In this document: piece after piece, positions 7,596-15,800 of the stretch | Position numbering within the stretch: position 1 is the stretch's first letter | Layout of the letters: every line of letters starts with the position of its first letter | Assembly (NCBI GenBank): GCA_030681525.1 | Contig: JAUXSD010000084.1 | Span: 1 to 64,000 of the forward strand | Length of the DNA: 64,000 bases | From: Solirubrobacteraceae bacterium | Lineage (GTDB): Bacteria > Actinomycetota > Thermoleophilia > Solirubrobacterales > Solirubrobacteraceae | Reading direction: 5' to 3' | Program-made: the position numbers and the translations under genes | The notes under the pieces: model-generated | Told to the model about the DNA's origin: nothing | Seen by the model: the letters and a program-made list of their open reading frames with translations, nothing else | Database searches by the model: none

Positions 7596-8441
7596 GTGCC
7601 GGCCGCCCCGCAACGCACAGCTCCGATCGGCGTCTTCGACTCCGGGGTCGGCGGCCTGACGGTCCTGCACGAGCTGCTCGTCGAGCTGCCGCAGGAGGAC
7701 TTCCTGTACCTCGGCGACTCGGCGCGCTTTCCCTACGGGGACCGCACCCCGGGCGAGCTGCGGGAGTTCAGCCGGCAGATCGCCGACGCGCTGCTCGAGC
7801 GCGGCGCGAAGCTCATCGTCGTCGCGTGCAACTCGGCGACGTCGAGCGCGCTGGCGGACGTCACCGAGCATGTCGCCGAGCGCGGCTGGGGCGTCGACGT
7901 CATCGGCGTCGTCGGGCCGGAGTCCAACCTCGCGGTGGCGCAGACGCGCAACGGGCGCATCGGCGTGCTGGCGACCGCGGCGACGGTCGCCAGCGGCGCC
8001 TACGAGCGCGCCGTGCTGGCCGCCGACCCGCTCGTGCGGTTGACGAGCGTCGCGTGCCCGCAGCTCGCGCGGATCTCACAGGACGGCGCGCCGATCACCG
8101 AGCAGGACGTCGCGCTGGCGCGCGAGTACTGCGCGCCGCTGCGCGAGGCGCAGGTCGACACCGCGATCCTCGGCTGCACGCACTATCCGTTCGTCGGCTC
8201 GCTGCTGCAGCGGCTGCTCGGCCCGCAGGTCACGCTCATCACCTCGGGCACCGCGATCGCGCGGCGGGTGCAGCATGCGCTCGACGCGCGCGACCTCGCC
8301 ACGCCGCGCACCGGCGAGGGCACGTACAGCTTTCTGTGCACCGGCGACGCCGCGGCGTTCGCCCGGGTCGGCTCGCGCTTCCTGCAGCTGCCGATGGGCA
8401 CCGTCGACCACATCCTGCTCCCGATCGAGGTACCCGCATGA
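7596..8441 (+). CDS. murI: Glutamate racemase
   Basis: MurI converts L-glutamate to D-glutamate for peptidoglycan. Motifs are IGVFDSGVGGLTVL near the start, YLGDSARFPYG, VVACNSATSSAL (first catalytic Cys) and TAILGCTHYPFVG (second catalytic Cys), giving the complete two-Cys active site. Length is about 281 residues, normal for the family. The track starts at ATG 7587; I prefer GTG 7596 because a TAACAT -10 overlaps the ATG. It is the first gene of a tightly packed murI-rph-rdgB operon, with its TGA overlapping the ATG of rph. Confidence 0.95.
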   Translation: MPAAPQRTAPIGVFDSGVGGLTVLHELLVELPQEDFLYLGDSARFPYGDRTPGELREFSRQIADALLERGAKLIVVACNSATSSALADVTEHVAERGWGVDVIGVVGPESNLAVAQTRNGRIGVLATAATVASGAYERAVLAADPLVRLTSVACPQLARISQDGAPITEQDVALAREYCAPLREAQVDTAILGCTHYPFVGSLLQRLLGPQVTLITSGTAIARRVQHALDARDLATPRTGEGTYSFLCTGDAAAFARVGSRFLQLPMGTVDHILLPIEVPA

Positions 8442-9172
8442 CCACCACCGCCGCCCCCACCCGCTCCTACGGCCGTACGGTGTCGGACCTGCGCCCGACG
8501 ACGATCGAGCCGAACTTCGTCAAGCCCGCCGCCGGCTCGGCGCTCATCACGCAGGGCGAGACCCGCGTCATCTGCACCGCGTCCGTGCAGGAGTCCGTGC
8601 CGCGCTGGATGGCCGGCCTGGGCCGCGGCTGGGTGACGGCCGAGTACGGGATGCTGCCCGCATCGACCGGCGACCGCAAGGCGCGCGACATCTCCAAGGG
8701 CAAGCTCGACGGGCGCAGCGTGGAGATCCAGCGGCTCATCGGCCGCTCGATCCGCGGCGTGATCGACTTCGCCGCCCTCGGCGAGCGCACGATCTACCTC
8801 GACTGCGACGTGCTGACCGCCGACGGGGGCACCCGCTGCGCGTCGATCACCGGCGCCTTCGTCGCCCTCGATCTCGCCGTGCGCCGGCTGCTGGTCGAGG
8901 AGAAGATCGAGCGCTCACCGCTGACCGGCAGCGTCGCGGCGGTCTCCTGCGGCATCGTCGGCGGCGTCGCGCTGCTGGACCTCGACTACTCCGAGGACTC
9001 GACCGCCGAGGTCGACGCCAACGTCGTGATGACCGGCGAGGGCGGCCTCATCGAGGTGCAGGCCACCGCCGAGCGCACCCCGCTGTCGCGCGCGCACCTC
9101 GACGACCTGCTCGCGCTCGCGGCCGGCGGCATCGAGCACCTGCGCGGCGTGCAGGCCCAGGCCGTGATGTGA
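8438..9172 (+). CDS. rph: Ribonuclease PH
   Basis: RNase PH is a phosphorolytic 3'-5' exoribonuclease that trims tRNA 3' ends. The 244-residue protein begins at ATG 8438 (ATGA overlap with murI) and has the family landmarks GYGRTVSDLRP-like SYGRTVSDLRP, VICTASVQESVPRWM, GWVTAEYGMLP, RSVEIQRLIGRSIRG and LDCDVLTADGGTRCASITGA. It overlaps the rdgB start by 4 bp. The murI-rph-rdgB order is common in actinobacteria. Confidence 0.96.
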   Translation: MTTTAAPTRSYGRTVSDLRPTTIEPNFVKPAAGSALITQGETRVICTASVQESVPRWMAGLGRGWVTAEYGMLPASTGDRKARDISKGKLDGRSVEIQRLIGRSIRGVIDFAALGERTIYLDCDVLTADGGTRCASITGAFVALDLAVRRLLVEEKIERSPLTGSVAAVSCGIVGGVALLDLDYSEDSTAEVDANVVMTGEGGLIEVQATAERTPLSRAHLDDLLALAAGGIEHLRGVQAQAVM

Positions 9173-9735
9173 GGCTCGTCCTCGCGACCCGCAACGCGCA
9201 CAAGGTGCGCGAGTTCGAGAGCCTGCTGACCGAGCACGAGATCCTCCCGCTGCCCGACAACGTCGACCTGCCGCCGGAGACCGCCGACACGTTCGCCGGC
9301 AACGCGCTCGGCAAGGCGCGCGCGGCGTTCGCGGCGACCGGACGGCCGGCGATCGCCGACGACTCGGGCATCGAGGCCGCGGCGCTGGGCGGCGCGCCCG
9401 GCGTGCGCTCGGCGCGCTACGCCGGCGAGGACGCGACCGACGAGGAGAACCTCGCCAAGCTGCTGCGCGAGGCGCCCGCCGGATCGGCGCTCGCCTATGT
9501 CTGCGCGCTGGCCTACGTCGACGAGGACGGCGGCGAGCAGCTCGTCGAGGGACGCTGCACCGGCACGCTGGCGCAGCAGCCGCGTGGCGATGGCGGCTTC
9601 GGGTACGACCCCGCGTTCCTGCCCGACGACATCTCCGACGGGCGCACGATGGCCGAGCTCGAACCCGCCGAGAAGGATGCGATCAGCCACCGCGGCCGCG
9701 CCGCGCGGGCGCTGCTGGCGCGGCTGGAGGGCTGA
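9169..9735 (+). CDS. rdgB: RdgB/HAM1 non-canonical purine NTP pyrophosphatase
   Basis: A 188-residue protein starting with GTG 9169, overlapping the rph TGA. It begins RLVLATRNAHKVREF, the ITP/XTP pyrophosphatase nucleotide-binding motif, and has IADDSGIEAAALGGAPGV, SARYAGEDATDEEN, GFGYDPAFLPDD and the C-terminal AISHRGRAARAL. The enzyme hydrolyses dITP, XTP and ITP to monophosphates, keeping deaminated purines out of nucleic acids. All catalytic regions are intact. Confidence 0.95.
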   Translation: MRLVLATRNAHKVREFESLLTEHEILPLPDNVDLPPETADTFAGNALGKARAAFAATGRPAIADDSGIEAAALGGAPGVRSARYAGEDATDEENLAKLLREAPAGSALAYVCALAYVDEDGGEQLVEGRCTGTLAQQPRGDGGFGYDPAFLPDDISDGRTMAELEPAEKDAISHRGRAARALLARLEG

Positions 9736-9741
9736 CGACCC

Positions 9742-10677
9742 GTGGCCGGGCCGCTCATCGCCTCGCCGGCGCAGGGACGGGGTGGCTCGGTGAAGACGCG
9801 CGCCGCGGCCCTGTCGATCGTCTCGAACACGCTGCTCATCGCGCTGAAGCTCGCAGCCGGAGCGATCACCGGGTCGATCGCGATCCTGACCGAGGCGATG
9901 CACTCGTCGATCGACCTCATCGCCTCGTTCGTCGCGTACTTCTCGGTGCGCGAGGCCGACAAGCCGGCCGACGCCGAGCACCCCTACGGCCACGACAAGA
10001 TCGAGAACCTCGCGGCGGCGATCGAGGCGATGCTGATCCTCGTCGGCTCGGGCGTGATCATCTACGCCGCCGTCCGCAGCCTCGCCAACGGCCCGGAGGT
10101 CCACTCGCTGGGCATCGGCATCGCGGTCATCGCGTTCTCGGTCGTGGCCAACGTCATCGTCTCGGGCGTGCTCGCCAGGCGCGCGCGCGAGACCGAGTCG
10201 CCGGCCCTGGAGGGCGACGCGGCGCACCTGCGCACCGACGCGGCGACGTCGGCGGCCGTGCTCGTGGGCCTCGTCGTCGTGCACTTCACCGGCGTCGCCT
10301 GGCTTGACCCGGTCATCGCGCTCGTCGTCGCCGCGGCGATCCTGACCGCCGGGGTGAGGCTGCTCGCGCGCGCCTCGCGCGTACTCGTCGACGAGGCGCT
10401 GCCCGAGGCCGAGCTCGCCGCGGTGCGCGACGCGATCGAGCAGTTCGGCCCGCGCGGCGTGGTCGGCTTCCACAAGCTGCGCGCGCGCCGCGCCGGCTCG
10501 CGGCGCTACGTCGACATGCACGTCCAGTTCGCGGGCGGCACGACGCTCGAGGACGCCCACGCCACCGCGCACGAGCTGCAGGACGCGATCCGCGCGCGTG
10601 TGCGCGGCGCCGACGTGCTGATCCACCTCGAGCCCGAGGGCAGCGTCCACCCCGGCACGGAGATCCGGCCGGACTAA
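9742..10677 (+). CDS. Cation diffusion facilitator family transporter
   Basis: A 311-residue membrane protein starting with GTG. Transmembrane helices carry the CDF signature: TEAMHSSIDLIASFVAYFSV places a His/Asp metal pair in TM2, HPYGHDKIENLAA is the cytosolic loop, and HLRTDAATSAAVLVG is the matching site in TM5. The C-terminal domain (residues about 215-305) is the cytosolic ferredoxin-like CDF dimerisation domain. It probably exports Zn2+, Fe2+ or Mn2+ by proton exchange; the metal is not predictable here. It follows rdgB by 6 bp and overlaps the next convergent small gene by 4 bp. Confidence 0.92.
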   Translation: MAGPLIASPAQGRGGSVKTRAAALSIVSNTLLIALKLAAGAITGSIAILTEAMHSSIDLIASFVAYFSVREADKPADAEHPYGHDKIENLAAAIEAMLILVGSGVIIYAAVRSLANGPEVHSLGIGIAVIAFSVVANVIVSGVLARRARETESPALEGDAAHLRTDAATSAAVLVGLVVVHFTGVAWLDPVIALVVAAAILTAGVRLLARASRVLVDEALPEAELAAVRDAIEQFGPRGVVGFHKLRARRAGSRRYVDMHVQFAGGTTLEDAHATAHELQDAIRARVRGADVLIHLEPEGSVHPGTEIRPD

Positions 10678-10868
10678 CGTGGGCCGGCCGGCGGCGGCGG
10701 CCCCGCGCCGGTCGGGCGGGTCTTCTCGGGCAGCAGGTTGATCGCCGCCGACAGCCCGACGGCGATTGCGACGGCGCCGTAGCCGTTGTAGCCCGAGATG
10801 AACAGCAGCAGCGCGGTGATGAGCGCGGCTCCGACGGTGATCAGCCAGGCGATGCGGTTGAAGGACAC
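10674..10868 (-). CDS. Small two-helix membrane protein
   Basis: A 64-residue protein from GTG 10868: SFNRIAWLITVGAALITALLLF is a first hydrophobic helix, GYGAVAIAVGLSAAINLLP a second, and the tail is Pro rich. The track ORF starting at 11219 runs antisense through the HU gene and is not credible upstream. Hydrophobic pattern and codon use suggest a real small membrane protein of unknown role. It is divergent from HU and convergent, with a 4-bp overlap, with the cation-efflux gene. Confidence 0.6.
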   Translation of the reverse strand: MSFNRIAWLITVGAALITALLLFISGYNGYGAVAIAVGLSAAINLLPEKTRPTGAGPPPPAGPR

Positions 10869-10909
10869 AGCTGCATCCTGCCCGATCGCGTCGGGTCCGG
10901 CCACGGTGC

Positions 10910-10915
10910 TAGCTT
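10910..10915 (+). promoter_or_regulatory. Extended -10 (TGCTAGCTT context) for the HU gene
   Basis: TGC-TAGCTT lies about 48 nt before the HU start, giving a leader that contains an AAGGGAG Shine-Dalgarno sequence at 10948-10954. No clear -35 is visible. Unlike many genes here, HU appears to have a conventional leader. Confidence 0.4.
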
Positions 10916-10962
10916 CAGAACGTCCGTTTGATCCGCCTGCAGCACACAAGGGAGCACCTCTC

Positions 10963-11238
10963 GTGACGAAGTCCCAGCTCATCGAAGCTGTCGCCGCACG
11001 CACCGATCTGACCCGCCGGCAGGCCGCCGACGCGGTCGACGCCGTGCTCGAGACGATGGAGGACGTGCTCAGCCGCGGCGGGGAGGTTGCCCTTGCCGGC
11101 TTCGGCAAGTTCAGCGTCGCCGAGCGTGCCGCGCGCCAGGGCCAGCACCCTCGCACCGGTGAGGCAATGGACATCCCCGCCTCGCGCGTGCCGAAGTTCA
11201 CGGCCGGCTCGAACCTCAAGCAGGCCGTGCGCCGGTAG
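10963..11238 (+). CDS. hup: HU-family nucleoid DNA-binding protein
   Basis: A 91-residue protein from GTG 10963, preceded by AAGGGAG at 9 nt. It shows TKSQLIEAVAARTDLTRRQA (helical dimerisation part), GEVALAGFGKFSVAERAARQG (beta arm base) and the DNA-binding arm TGEAMDIPASRVPKFTAG ending NLKQAVRR. It lacks the long lysine-rich C-terminal tail of mycobacterial HupB, so it is a short classical HU. It acts as a histone-like protein bending chromosomal DNA. The ORF track over-extends it to 10798. Confidence 0.94.
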   Translation: MTKSQLIEAVAARTDLTRRQAADAVDAVLETMEDVLSRGGEVALAGFGKFSVAERAARQGQHPRTGEAMDIPASRVPKFTAGSNLKQAVRR

Positions 11239-11267
11239 GTGCGGCGGTTCTCTCAGCATCACCAGCC

Positions 11268-12194
11268 GTGACGGCGCCCTTCGCCGACCGGCTCGCCGAT
11301 CTCGTCGAAGCGCGCTCGTCGCAGATCGTCCTCGGCCTCGACCCCGACCCTGCCCGCCTGTGGCCCGACGCCGTCGCCCAGGCGCCGTCCGAGGGCTCCC
11401 CGGCGCACCGCGCGGCGGCGGCCGTGCGCGCGCACTGCGCCGCGCTGATCGACGCCGCCGGGCCGGCCTGCGTTGCCGTCAAGCCGCAGCTCGCATGCTT
11501 CGAGCGCCTCGGCGCCGAGGGCTGGGCGGCGCTCGCCGCCACGGTCGCCTACGCCCGGGCACAGGGCCTGCTCGTGATCGCCGACGCCAAGCGCGGTGAC
11601 ATCTCGGTGTCGGCGGCGGCCTACGCGCAGGCGCTCGTCGGCAGCACGCCGACCCCGTTCGGCGATGTCGCCGGCCTCGGCGCCGACGCGTTCACGGCCA
11701 ACCCGCTGCTCGGCATCGATGCCCTCGAGCCGATCGTCGGCGGCGCGCGGGCGGCCGGTGCGGGCGTCTTCGTGCTCGTGCGGACCTCGAACCCCGGCGC
11801 GGCGGACGTCGAGGACCTCGTCATCGCCGACGGCGACGGGGCGGGCGAGACCGTCTGGGAGCGCCTGGCCGCGATCGTCGCCGACCTCGGCGCACCGCCG
11901 TCCACCACCAGCGGGCTGTCGGACATCGGCGCCGTCGTCGGCGCGACCGCGCCCGAGCACGTTGCGCGCATGCGCGAGCTCATGCCGCACGCCCCGTTCC
12001 TGCTGCCGGGCATCGGCGCGCAGGGCGGCCGCGTCGAGGATCTCGCGCCGGCCTTCGCGCCCGGACGGGCCGGCGGCCTCGTCAGCGCGTCACGCTCGAT
12101 CGCCTCCGCGCACGAGTCCGGCGGCGCCCCTCCGGCCGCCGCCGCGCGCGCCGAGGCGGAGCGCCTGCGGGAGGCCGCATGGTCACTGATCTAG
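11268..12194 (+). CDS. pyrF: Orotidine 5'-phosphate decarboxylase, type 2
   Basis: PyrF decarboxylates OMP to UMP. The 308-residue protein belongs to the longer type-2 subfamily common in actinobacteria: SSQIVLGLDPDPARLW near the N terminus, VAVKPQLACFE, the catalytic Asp-x-Lys-x-x-Asp region GLLVIADAKRGDIS, FVLVRTSNPG, and the phosphate-binding PFLLPGIGAQGG. It starts with GTG 11268, 29 bp after HU. No other pyrimidine genes are in the window. Confidence 0.94.
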   Translation: MTAPFADRLADLVEARSSQIVLGLDPDPARLWPDAVAQAPSEGSPAHRAAAAVRAHCAALIDAAGPACVAVKPQLACFERLGAEGWAALAATVAYARAQGLLVIADAKRGDISVSAAAYAQALVGSTPTPFGDVAGLGADAFTANPLLGIDALEPIVGGARAAGAGVFVLVRTSNPGAADVEDLVIADGDGAGETVWERLAAIVADLGAPPSTTSGLSDIGAVVGATAPEHVARMRELMPHAPFLLPGIGAQGGRVEDLAPAFAPGRAGGLVSASRSIASAHESGGAPPAAAARAEAERLREAAWSLI

Positions 12195-12218
12195 GCGAAC
12201 GCCGACGCGCCATCCCCG

Positions 12219-12224
12219 TATGCT
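12219..12224 (+). promoter_or_regulatory. -10 (TATGCT) before the LysM gene
   Basis: TATGCT lies 9 nt before ATG 12234, consistent with a leaderless or very short-leader mRNA. It follows the pyrF stop by about 25 bp. Confidence 0.45.
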
Positions 12225-12233
12225 CTGCCCGGG

Positions 12234-12596
12234 ATGGAGGAGATCGATGTCCAGCACTACGTGCTGCCGGCGCTGCTGACGCTGCTGTTTCTCGGGACGT
12301 TCCTGGTCATCGTCACCAGCGGTGGGGGCGAGGAGTCCGGCGCGGTCGATCGCCCGGCCCGCTCGGGCGCCACGACGACCACGAAGTCCAGGACGACCGC
12401 GACGACGAAGTCCAGGACGGCCACGACGCAGACCGTTCCGGCATCGTCGGGTCGCTTCGTCAAGGTCCAGCCGGGCGACACGCCGACGTCGATCGCCGAC
12501 CGCTCCGGGATCTCGGTCGAACGACTGCTCGAGCTCAACCCCAGCGTCGATCCCGGCGCGCTGAAGCCGGGGCAGACGCTCAAGCTCGCACCTTGA
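12234..12596 (+). CDS. Membrane-anchored LysM-domain protein
   Basis: A 120-residue protein with an N-terminal membrane helix (YVLPALLTLLFLGTFLVIV), a Thr/Lys/Arg linker containing the repeat TTTKSRT/ATTKSRT, and a C-terminal LysM domain at about residues 73-118 (KVQPGDTPTSIADRSGIS, then LNPSVDPGALKPGQTLKL). LysM binds N-acetylglucosamine in peptidoglycan. The gene overlaps the following D-Ala-D-Ala carboxypeptidase by 4 bp (TTGA), so the pair probably acts together in wall maturation. Confidence 0.88.
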   Translation: MEEIDVQHYVLPALLTLLFLGTFLVIVTSGGGEESGAVDRPARSGATTTTKSRTTATTKSRTATTQTVPASSGRFVKVQPGDTPTSIADRSGISVERLLELNPSVDPGALKPGQTLKLAP

Positions 12597-13855
12597 CGGC
12601 GCGCCTGGCCCTGGCCGGGGTGGTGCTGCTCGCGCTGCTGACTGCGCCGAGCGCGCTGGCGCAGCGGCCTGACCCGCCGCGGCTGCAGGGCGCCAAGGCG
12701 GCCATCGTCATGGAGGCCACGACCGGCGACGTGCTGCTGGCCCACAACGCCGATCAGCGCCGCCAGATCGCGTCGACGACGAAGCTCATGACGGTGCTCG
12801 TCGCGCTCGAGCGCGACGACCTCGACGACGTCTTCAGCGCCGCCGACTACGACCCGGCGCCGGCCGAGTCGCAGATCGAACTGCGCAGCGGCGAGCGGAT
12901 GAGCGTGCGCGACCTCCTGCGCGCGGCGCTGCTGCCGAGCGCCAACGACGCCGCCGCCACGCTCGCCGTCGGCACGATGGGGTCGACGCCCGACTTCGTC
13001 GCCGAGATGAACCGCCGCGCGCGGGCGCTGGGGCTGCGCAACACCCACTTCGCCAACCCGATCGGCCTCGACGACCCCGAGAACTTCTCCACCGCCACCG
13101 ACCTCGCCCGCCTGGCGATCCGCCTGCGCCGCTACGAGTTCTTCCGGCGCACCGTCGACCTCGAGCACGCGACGCTGCGCAGCGGCGCGATGGACCGGAC
13201 GGTGCCCAACCGCAACCGGCTCGTGGGACGGGTCTCCGCGGTCAACGGCGTCAAGACGGGCTACACGCGGCGGGCCGGCAACGTCCTCGTCGGCTCGGCC
13301 AGCCGCGACGGCGTGACCGTGATCAGCGTCGTGCTCGGCGAGCCCACCGAGCGCGCCCGCGACAGCGACTCGCTGACGCTGCTGCGCTACGGCCTGGACA
13401 GCTACAACGCGCGGACCGTCCTGCCGGAGGGACGCGTGCTCGGCCGGGTCGGCCTGCGCTACCGCGGCGACGACGCCGTCGAGGTCATCGCGGGCGACAC
13501 CGTCAAGCGCGTCCTGCGCTCCGGCGCGCGCACGCGGACGACCGTCGTCGGCCTGCCGACCGAGGTCGACGGCCCGCTGCCGCGCGGCACGCGGCTGGGC
13601 ACCGCGATCGTGCGCCGTGGCGAGGAGGTGCTCGCCCGCGTGCCGGTCGTGACGGCGCGACCGGTCGCGGAGGCGGGCCTCGGCACGCGCCTGGACGACA
13701 TGCTGCGGCGCTCGCAGACGATCGTCGCCCTGGTGCTGCTGCTGGTCTGTAGCCTCCCTCTCCTGTTGCTGCGCCGCCGGGCGCTTCATCGCAGGCGCGC
13801 GCTCGACGCAGAGCACCGCCGGGCGCGGCGACGGGAGGAGTCAACGGTTCCGTGA
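12593..13855 (+). CDS. D-alanyl-D-alanine carboxypeptidase (penicillin-binding protein 5/6 family)
   Basis: A 420-residue protein. I start it at TTG 12593, which overlaps the LysM stop and gives a signal peptide (RLALAGVVLLALLTAPSALA); the track start at 12179 is out of frame with pyrF/LysM. Active-site motifs are STTK (RQIASTTKLMTVL), the SAN triad (LLPSANDAA) and KTG (NGVKTGYT). The C-terminal beta domain spans about 265-370 and a terminal membrane anchor follows (TIVALVLLLVCSLPLLLL). It trims the terminal D-Ala of peptidoglycan stem peptides, which regulates cross-linking. Confidence 0.93.
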   Translation: MTARLALAGVVLLALLTAPSALAQRPDPPRLQGAKAAIVMEATTGDVLLAHNADQRRQIASTTKLMTVLVALERDDLDDVFSAADYDPAPAESQIELRSGERMSVRDLLRAALLPSANDAAATLAVGTMGSTPDFVAEMNRRARALGLRNTHFANPIGLDDPENFSTATDLARLAIRLRRYEFFRRTVDLEHATLRSGAMDRTVPNRNRLVGRVSAVNGVKTGYTRRAGNVLVGSASRDGVTVISVVLGEPTERARDSDSLTLLRYGLDSYNARTVLPEGRVLGRVGLRYRGDDAVEVIAGDTVKRVLRSGARTRTTVVGLPTEVDGPLPRGTRLGTAIVRRGEEVLARVPVVTARPVAEAGLGTRLDDMLRRSQTIVALVLLLVCSLPLLLLRRRALHRRRALDAEHRRARRREESTVP

Positions 13856-13862
13856 GTCTCCC

Positions 13863-14822
13863 ATGATCATCACCGTCACCCTCAACGCCGCGATCGACAA
13901 GTCGCTCTCGGTGCCGAACTTCCGGCTCGGTCGCCGCCACCGGACGGTCGAGCAGACGACGCTGCCGGGCGGCAAGGGCGTCAACGTCGCGCGCACGCTC
14001 AAGACGCTCGGCCAGCCCGTCATCGCGACCGGCTTCGCCGGCGGCGCGACCGGCACGCGGATCGTCGAGGCGCTGACCGACGAGTCGATCCTCAACGACT
14101 TCGTCCGCATCCGCGAGGAGTCGCGCACGAACACCGCGGTGCTCGACCCGACCAACGGCGAGCAGACCGAGATCAACGAGCGCGGGCCAGCCGTCAGCGG
14201 CCGCGAGCTCGAGCTCTTCCGCGACAAGCTCATGTACCTCGCGCGCGGCGCGGCAATCGTCGTCTTCGCCGGATCGCTGCCGCGCAACGTCGACGCCGAC
14301 GTCTACGCCGGCCTCATCAAGGAGCTGCGCAGGCTCGGCCTCGTGGTCGTCATCGACACGGACGGCGACCCGCTGCGCCACGCCGTCCGCGCCGAGCCGC
14401 ACGTCGTCTCGCCCAACGTGCTCGAGGCCGAGGAGCTCGTCGGCCACGAGTTCAACGACGACGAGGACCGCATCATCGCCGTGCGCGAGATCGCCACGCT
14501 GGGCGCCCAGGAGGCGATCATGACCGTCCCCGACGGCTGCTTCGCCCAGGTCATCGACGAGGGCGAGCCGCGGCTGTACCGCGTGTACATCGAGCCGCGC
14601 GAGGCGGTCGCCACGGTCGGCGGCGGCGACGCGTTCCTGGCCGGCTACATCGCGGCGCGCTACGGTGGCAAGCCGCCCGCCGAGTGCCTGCGCTTCGGGG
14701 TGGCCTGCGGCGCCGAGTCCGTGCAGAGGCTGGGCGCGGGGCTGATCGACCCGCAGAAGGTCGAGCGGCTCGTGGGAGAGGTCGACGTGCGCCGGCTGGT
14801 GGCGCCGGCCGAGGTCGGGTAG
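13863..14822 (+). CDS. 1-phosphofructokinase family hexose kinase
   Basis: A 319-residue PfkB-fold sugar kinase. It opens MIITVTLNAAIDKSL and has LPGGKGVNVARTLKTLG, the family signature 1, plus a C-terminal ATP/anion-hole motif GGGDAFLAGYIAARYGG with the catalytic Asp (usually GAGD; here GGGD). Closest families are 1-phosphofructokinase and tagatose-6-phosphate kinase. No PTS or fructose genes are adjacent. It precedes the RiPP locus by 45 bp on the same strand and could be transcribed into it. Confidence 0.88.
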   Translation: MIITVTLNAAIDKSLSVPNFRLGRRHRTVEQTTLPGGKGVNVARTLKTLGQPVIATGFAGGATGTRIVEALTDESILNDFVRIREESRTNTAVLDPTNGEQTEINERGPAVSGRELELFRDKLMYLARGAAIVVFAGSLPRNVDADVYAGLIKELRRLGLVVVIDTDGDPLRHAVRAEPHVVSPNVLEAEELVGHEFNDDEDRIIAVREIATLGAQEAIMTVPDGCFAQVIDEGEPRLYRVYIEPREAVATVGGGDAFLAGYIAARYGGKPPAECLRFGVACGAESVQRLGAGLIDPQKVERLVGEVDVRRLVAPAEVG

Positions 14823-14867
14823 CGCGGCACGGGCTGGTCGGTCTTGCCCGGGTCGTCCTCGATCTCC

Positions 14868-15800
14868 ATGCGCCACGCCGCCGTGCGGACCCTCGCGGTC
14901 GACGCTCAGACGGCGGAGGTGATGTCCGCCCTCGCCGCGCGCGGCGTCGAGGGGCTGCTGCTCAAGGGGCTGGTGGTGGCGCGGCGGCTGTACGCGGGAG
15001 ACGAGCCGCGCTTCTACGGCGACACCGACCTCTTCGTGGCGCCGCGATCGCTTGCCGACGCGCGCCGGACGCTCGGCGAGCTCGGCTACGAGCCGTGGGT
15101 CGGTGATCGCAGCGCCGAGCTCATCGGCCACCACGGAACGCACTGGCGGCGGCCGGGCAGCCTGCTCGAGGTCGACCTGCACCACACGCTGACGGGCGTG
15201 CGGGCCGATCCGCAGGCGCTGTGGGACGCGCTGCGCGAGCACACGACCACGATGGAGGTGCACGGCACGCCGGTCCGCGTACCCGCCGACGCGGCGCTCG
15301 CGCTGCACCTCGCGCTGCACGCCGCGCAGCACGGCGTCGCGCGCGAGCGGCCGTGGCACGATCTGCGCCGGGGCATCGAGCACATCGACCGGGCGGGTTG
15401 GCGCGCCGCCGCCGCGCTCGCCGCGCGGGTCGACGCCGTCGATGCCTTCGGGGTGGGGCTGCGGCTGGTGCCGGAGGGCGCCGCGCTCGCGCAGGCCCTC
15501 GCCGTGCCGTCCAACCGCTCGCGCAACGCCGCCCTGCGCGTCATGGCGGCGCCGTCGGTGACGCTCGGCGTCGACCGGCTCAGCGCGACCCCCGGCCTGC
15601 GGACCAAGGCGCGGCTCGTGCTCGGGTGGACGTTCCCGCCGGCGGACTTCATGCGCGAGTGGAGCGCGCTGGCGCGCCGCGGCCGCGCCGGGCTGCTGCT
15701 GGCCTACGCGTGGCGCCCGCTCGCCCTCGCGGGGCAGGCGCGCGCGGCGGTCGTCGCCTGGCGCCGGGCGACGCGCGTCACTCGCGACAGGCGCGCGTGA
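14868..15800 (+). CDS. Nucleotidyltransferase family protein (NTP_transf_5 type), RiPP locus
   Basis: A 310-residue protein (ATG 14868; the track's TTG 14844 is an alternative). LLLKGLVVARRLY and FYGDTDLFVAP give the G-x-S/D-x-D nucleotidyltransferase core typical of PF14907-like proteins; LEVDLHHTL supplies a third acidic residue. Homologues often sit in lasso-peptide clusters beside an HPr-kinase-like gene, where one characterised example modifies a phosphorylated C-terminal serine. The next gene overlaps it by 4 bp (GTGA) and is such a kinase. Role inferred from context: tailoring of the peptide. Confidence 0.8.
   Translation: MRHAAVRTLAVDAQTAEVMSALAARGVEGLLLKGLVVARRLYAGDEPRFYGDTDLFVAPRSLADARRTLGELGYEPWVGDRSAELIGHHGTHWRRPGSLLEVDLHHTLTGVRADPQALWDALREHTTTMEVHGTPVRVPADAALALHLALHAAQHGVARERPWHDLRRGIEHIDRAGWRAAAALAARVDAVDAFGVGLRLVPEGAALAQALAVPSNRSRNAALRVMAAPSVTLGVDRLSATPGLRTKARLVLGWTFPPADFMREWSALARRGRAGLLLAYAWRPLALAGQARAAVVAWRRATRVTRDRRA

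Noticed and set aside
12234-12260. Alternative LysM start at the internal ATG near 12247 after GAGGAG
   Set aside because: That ATG is in a different frame (reads MSSTTCCR) and does not lead to the LysM domain.
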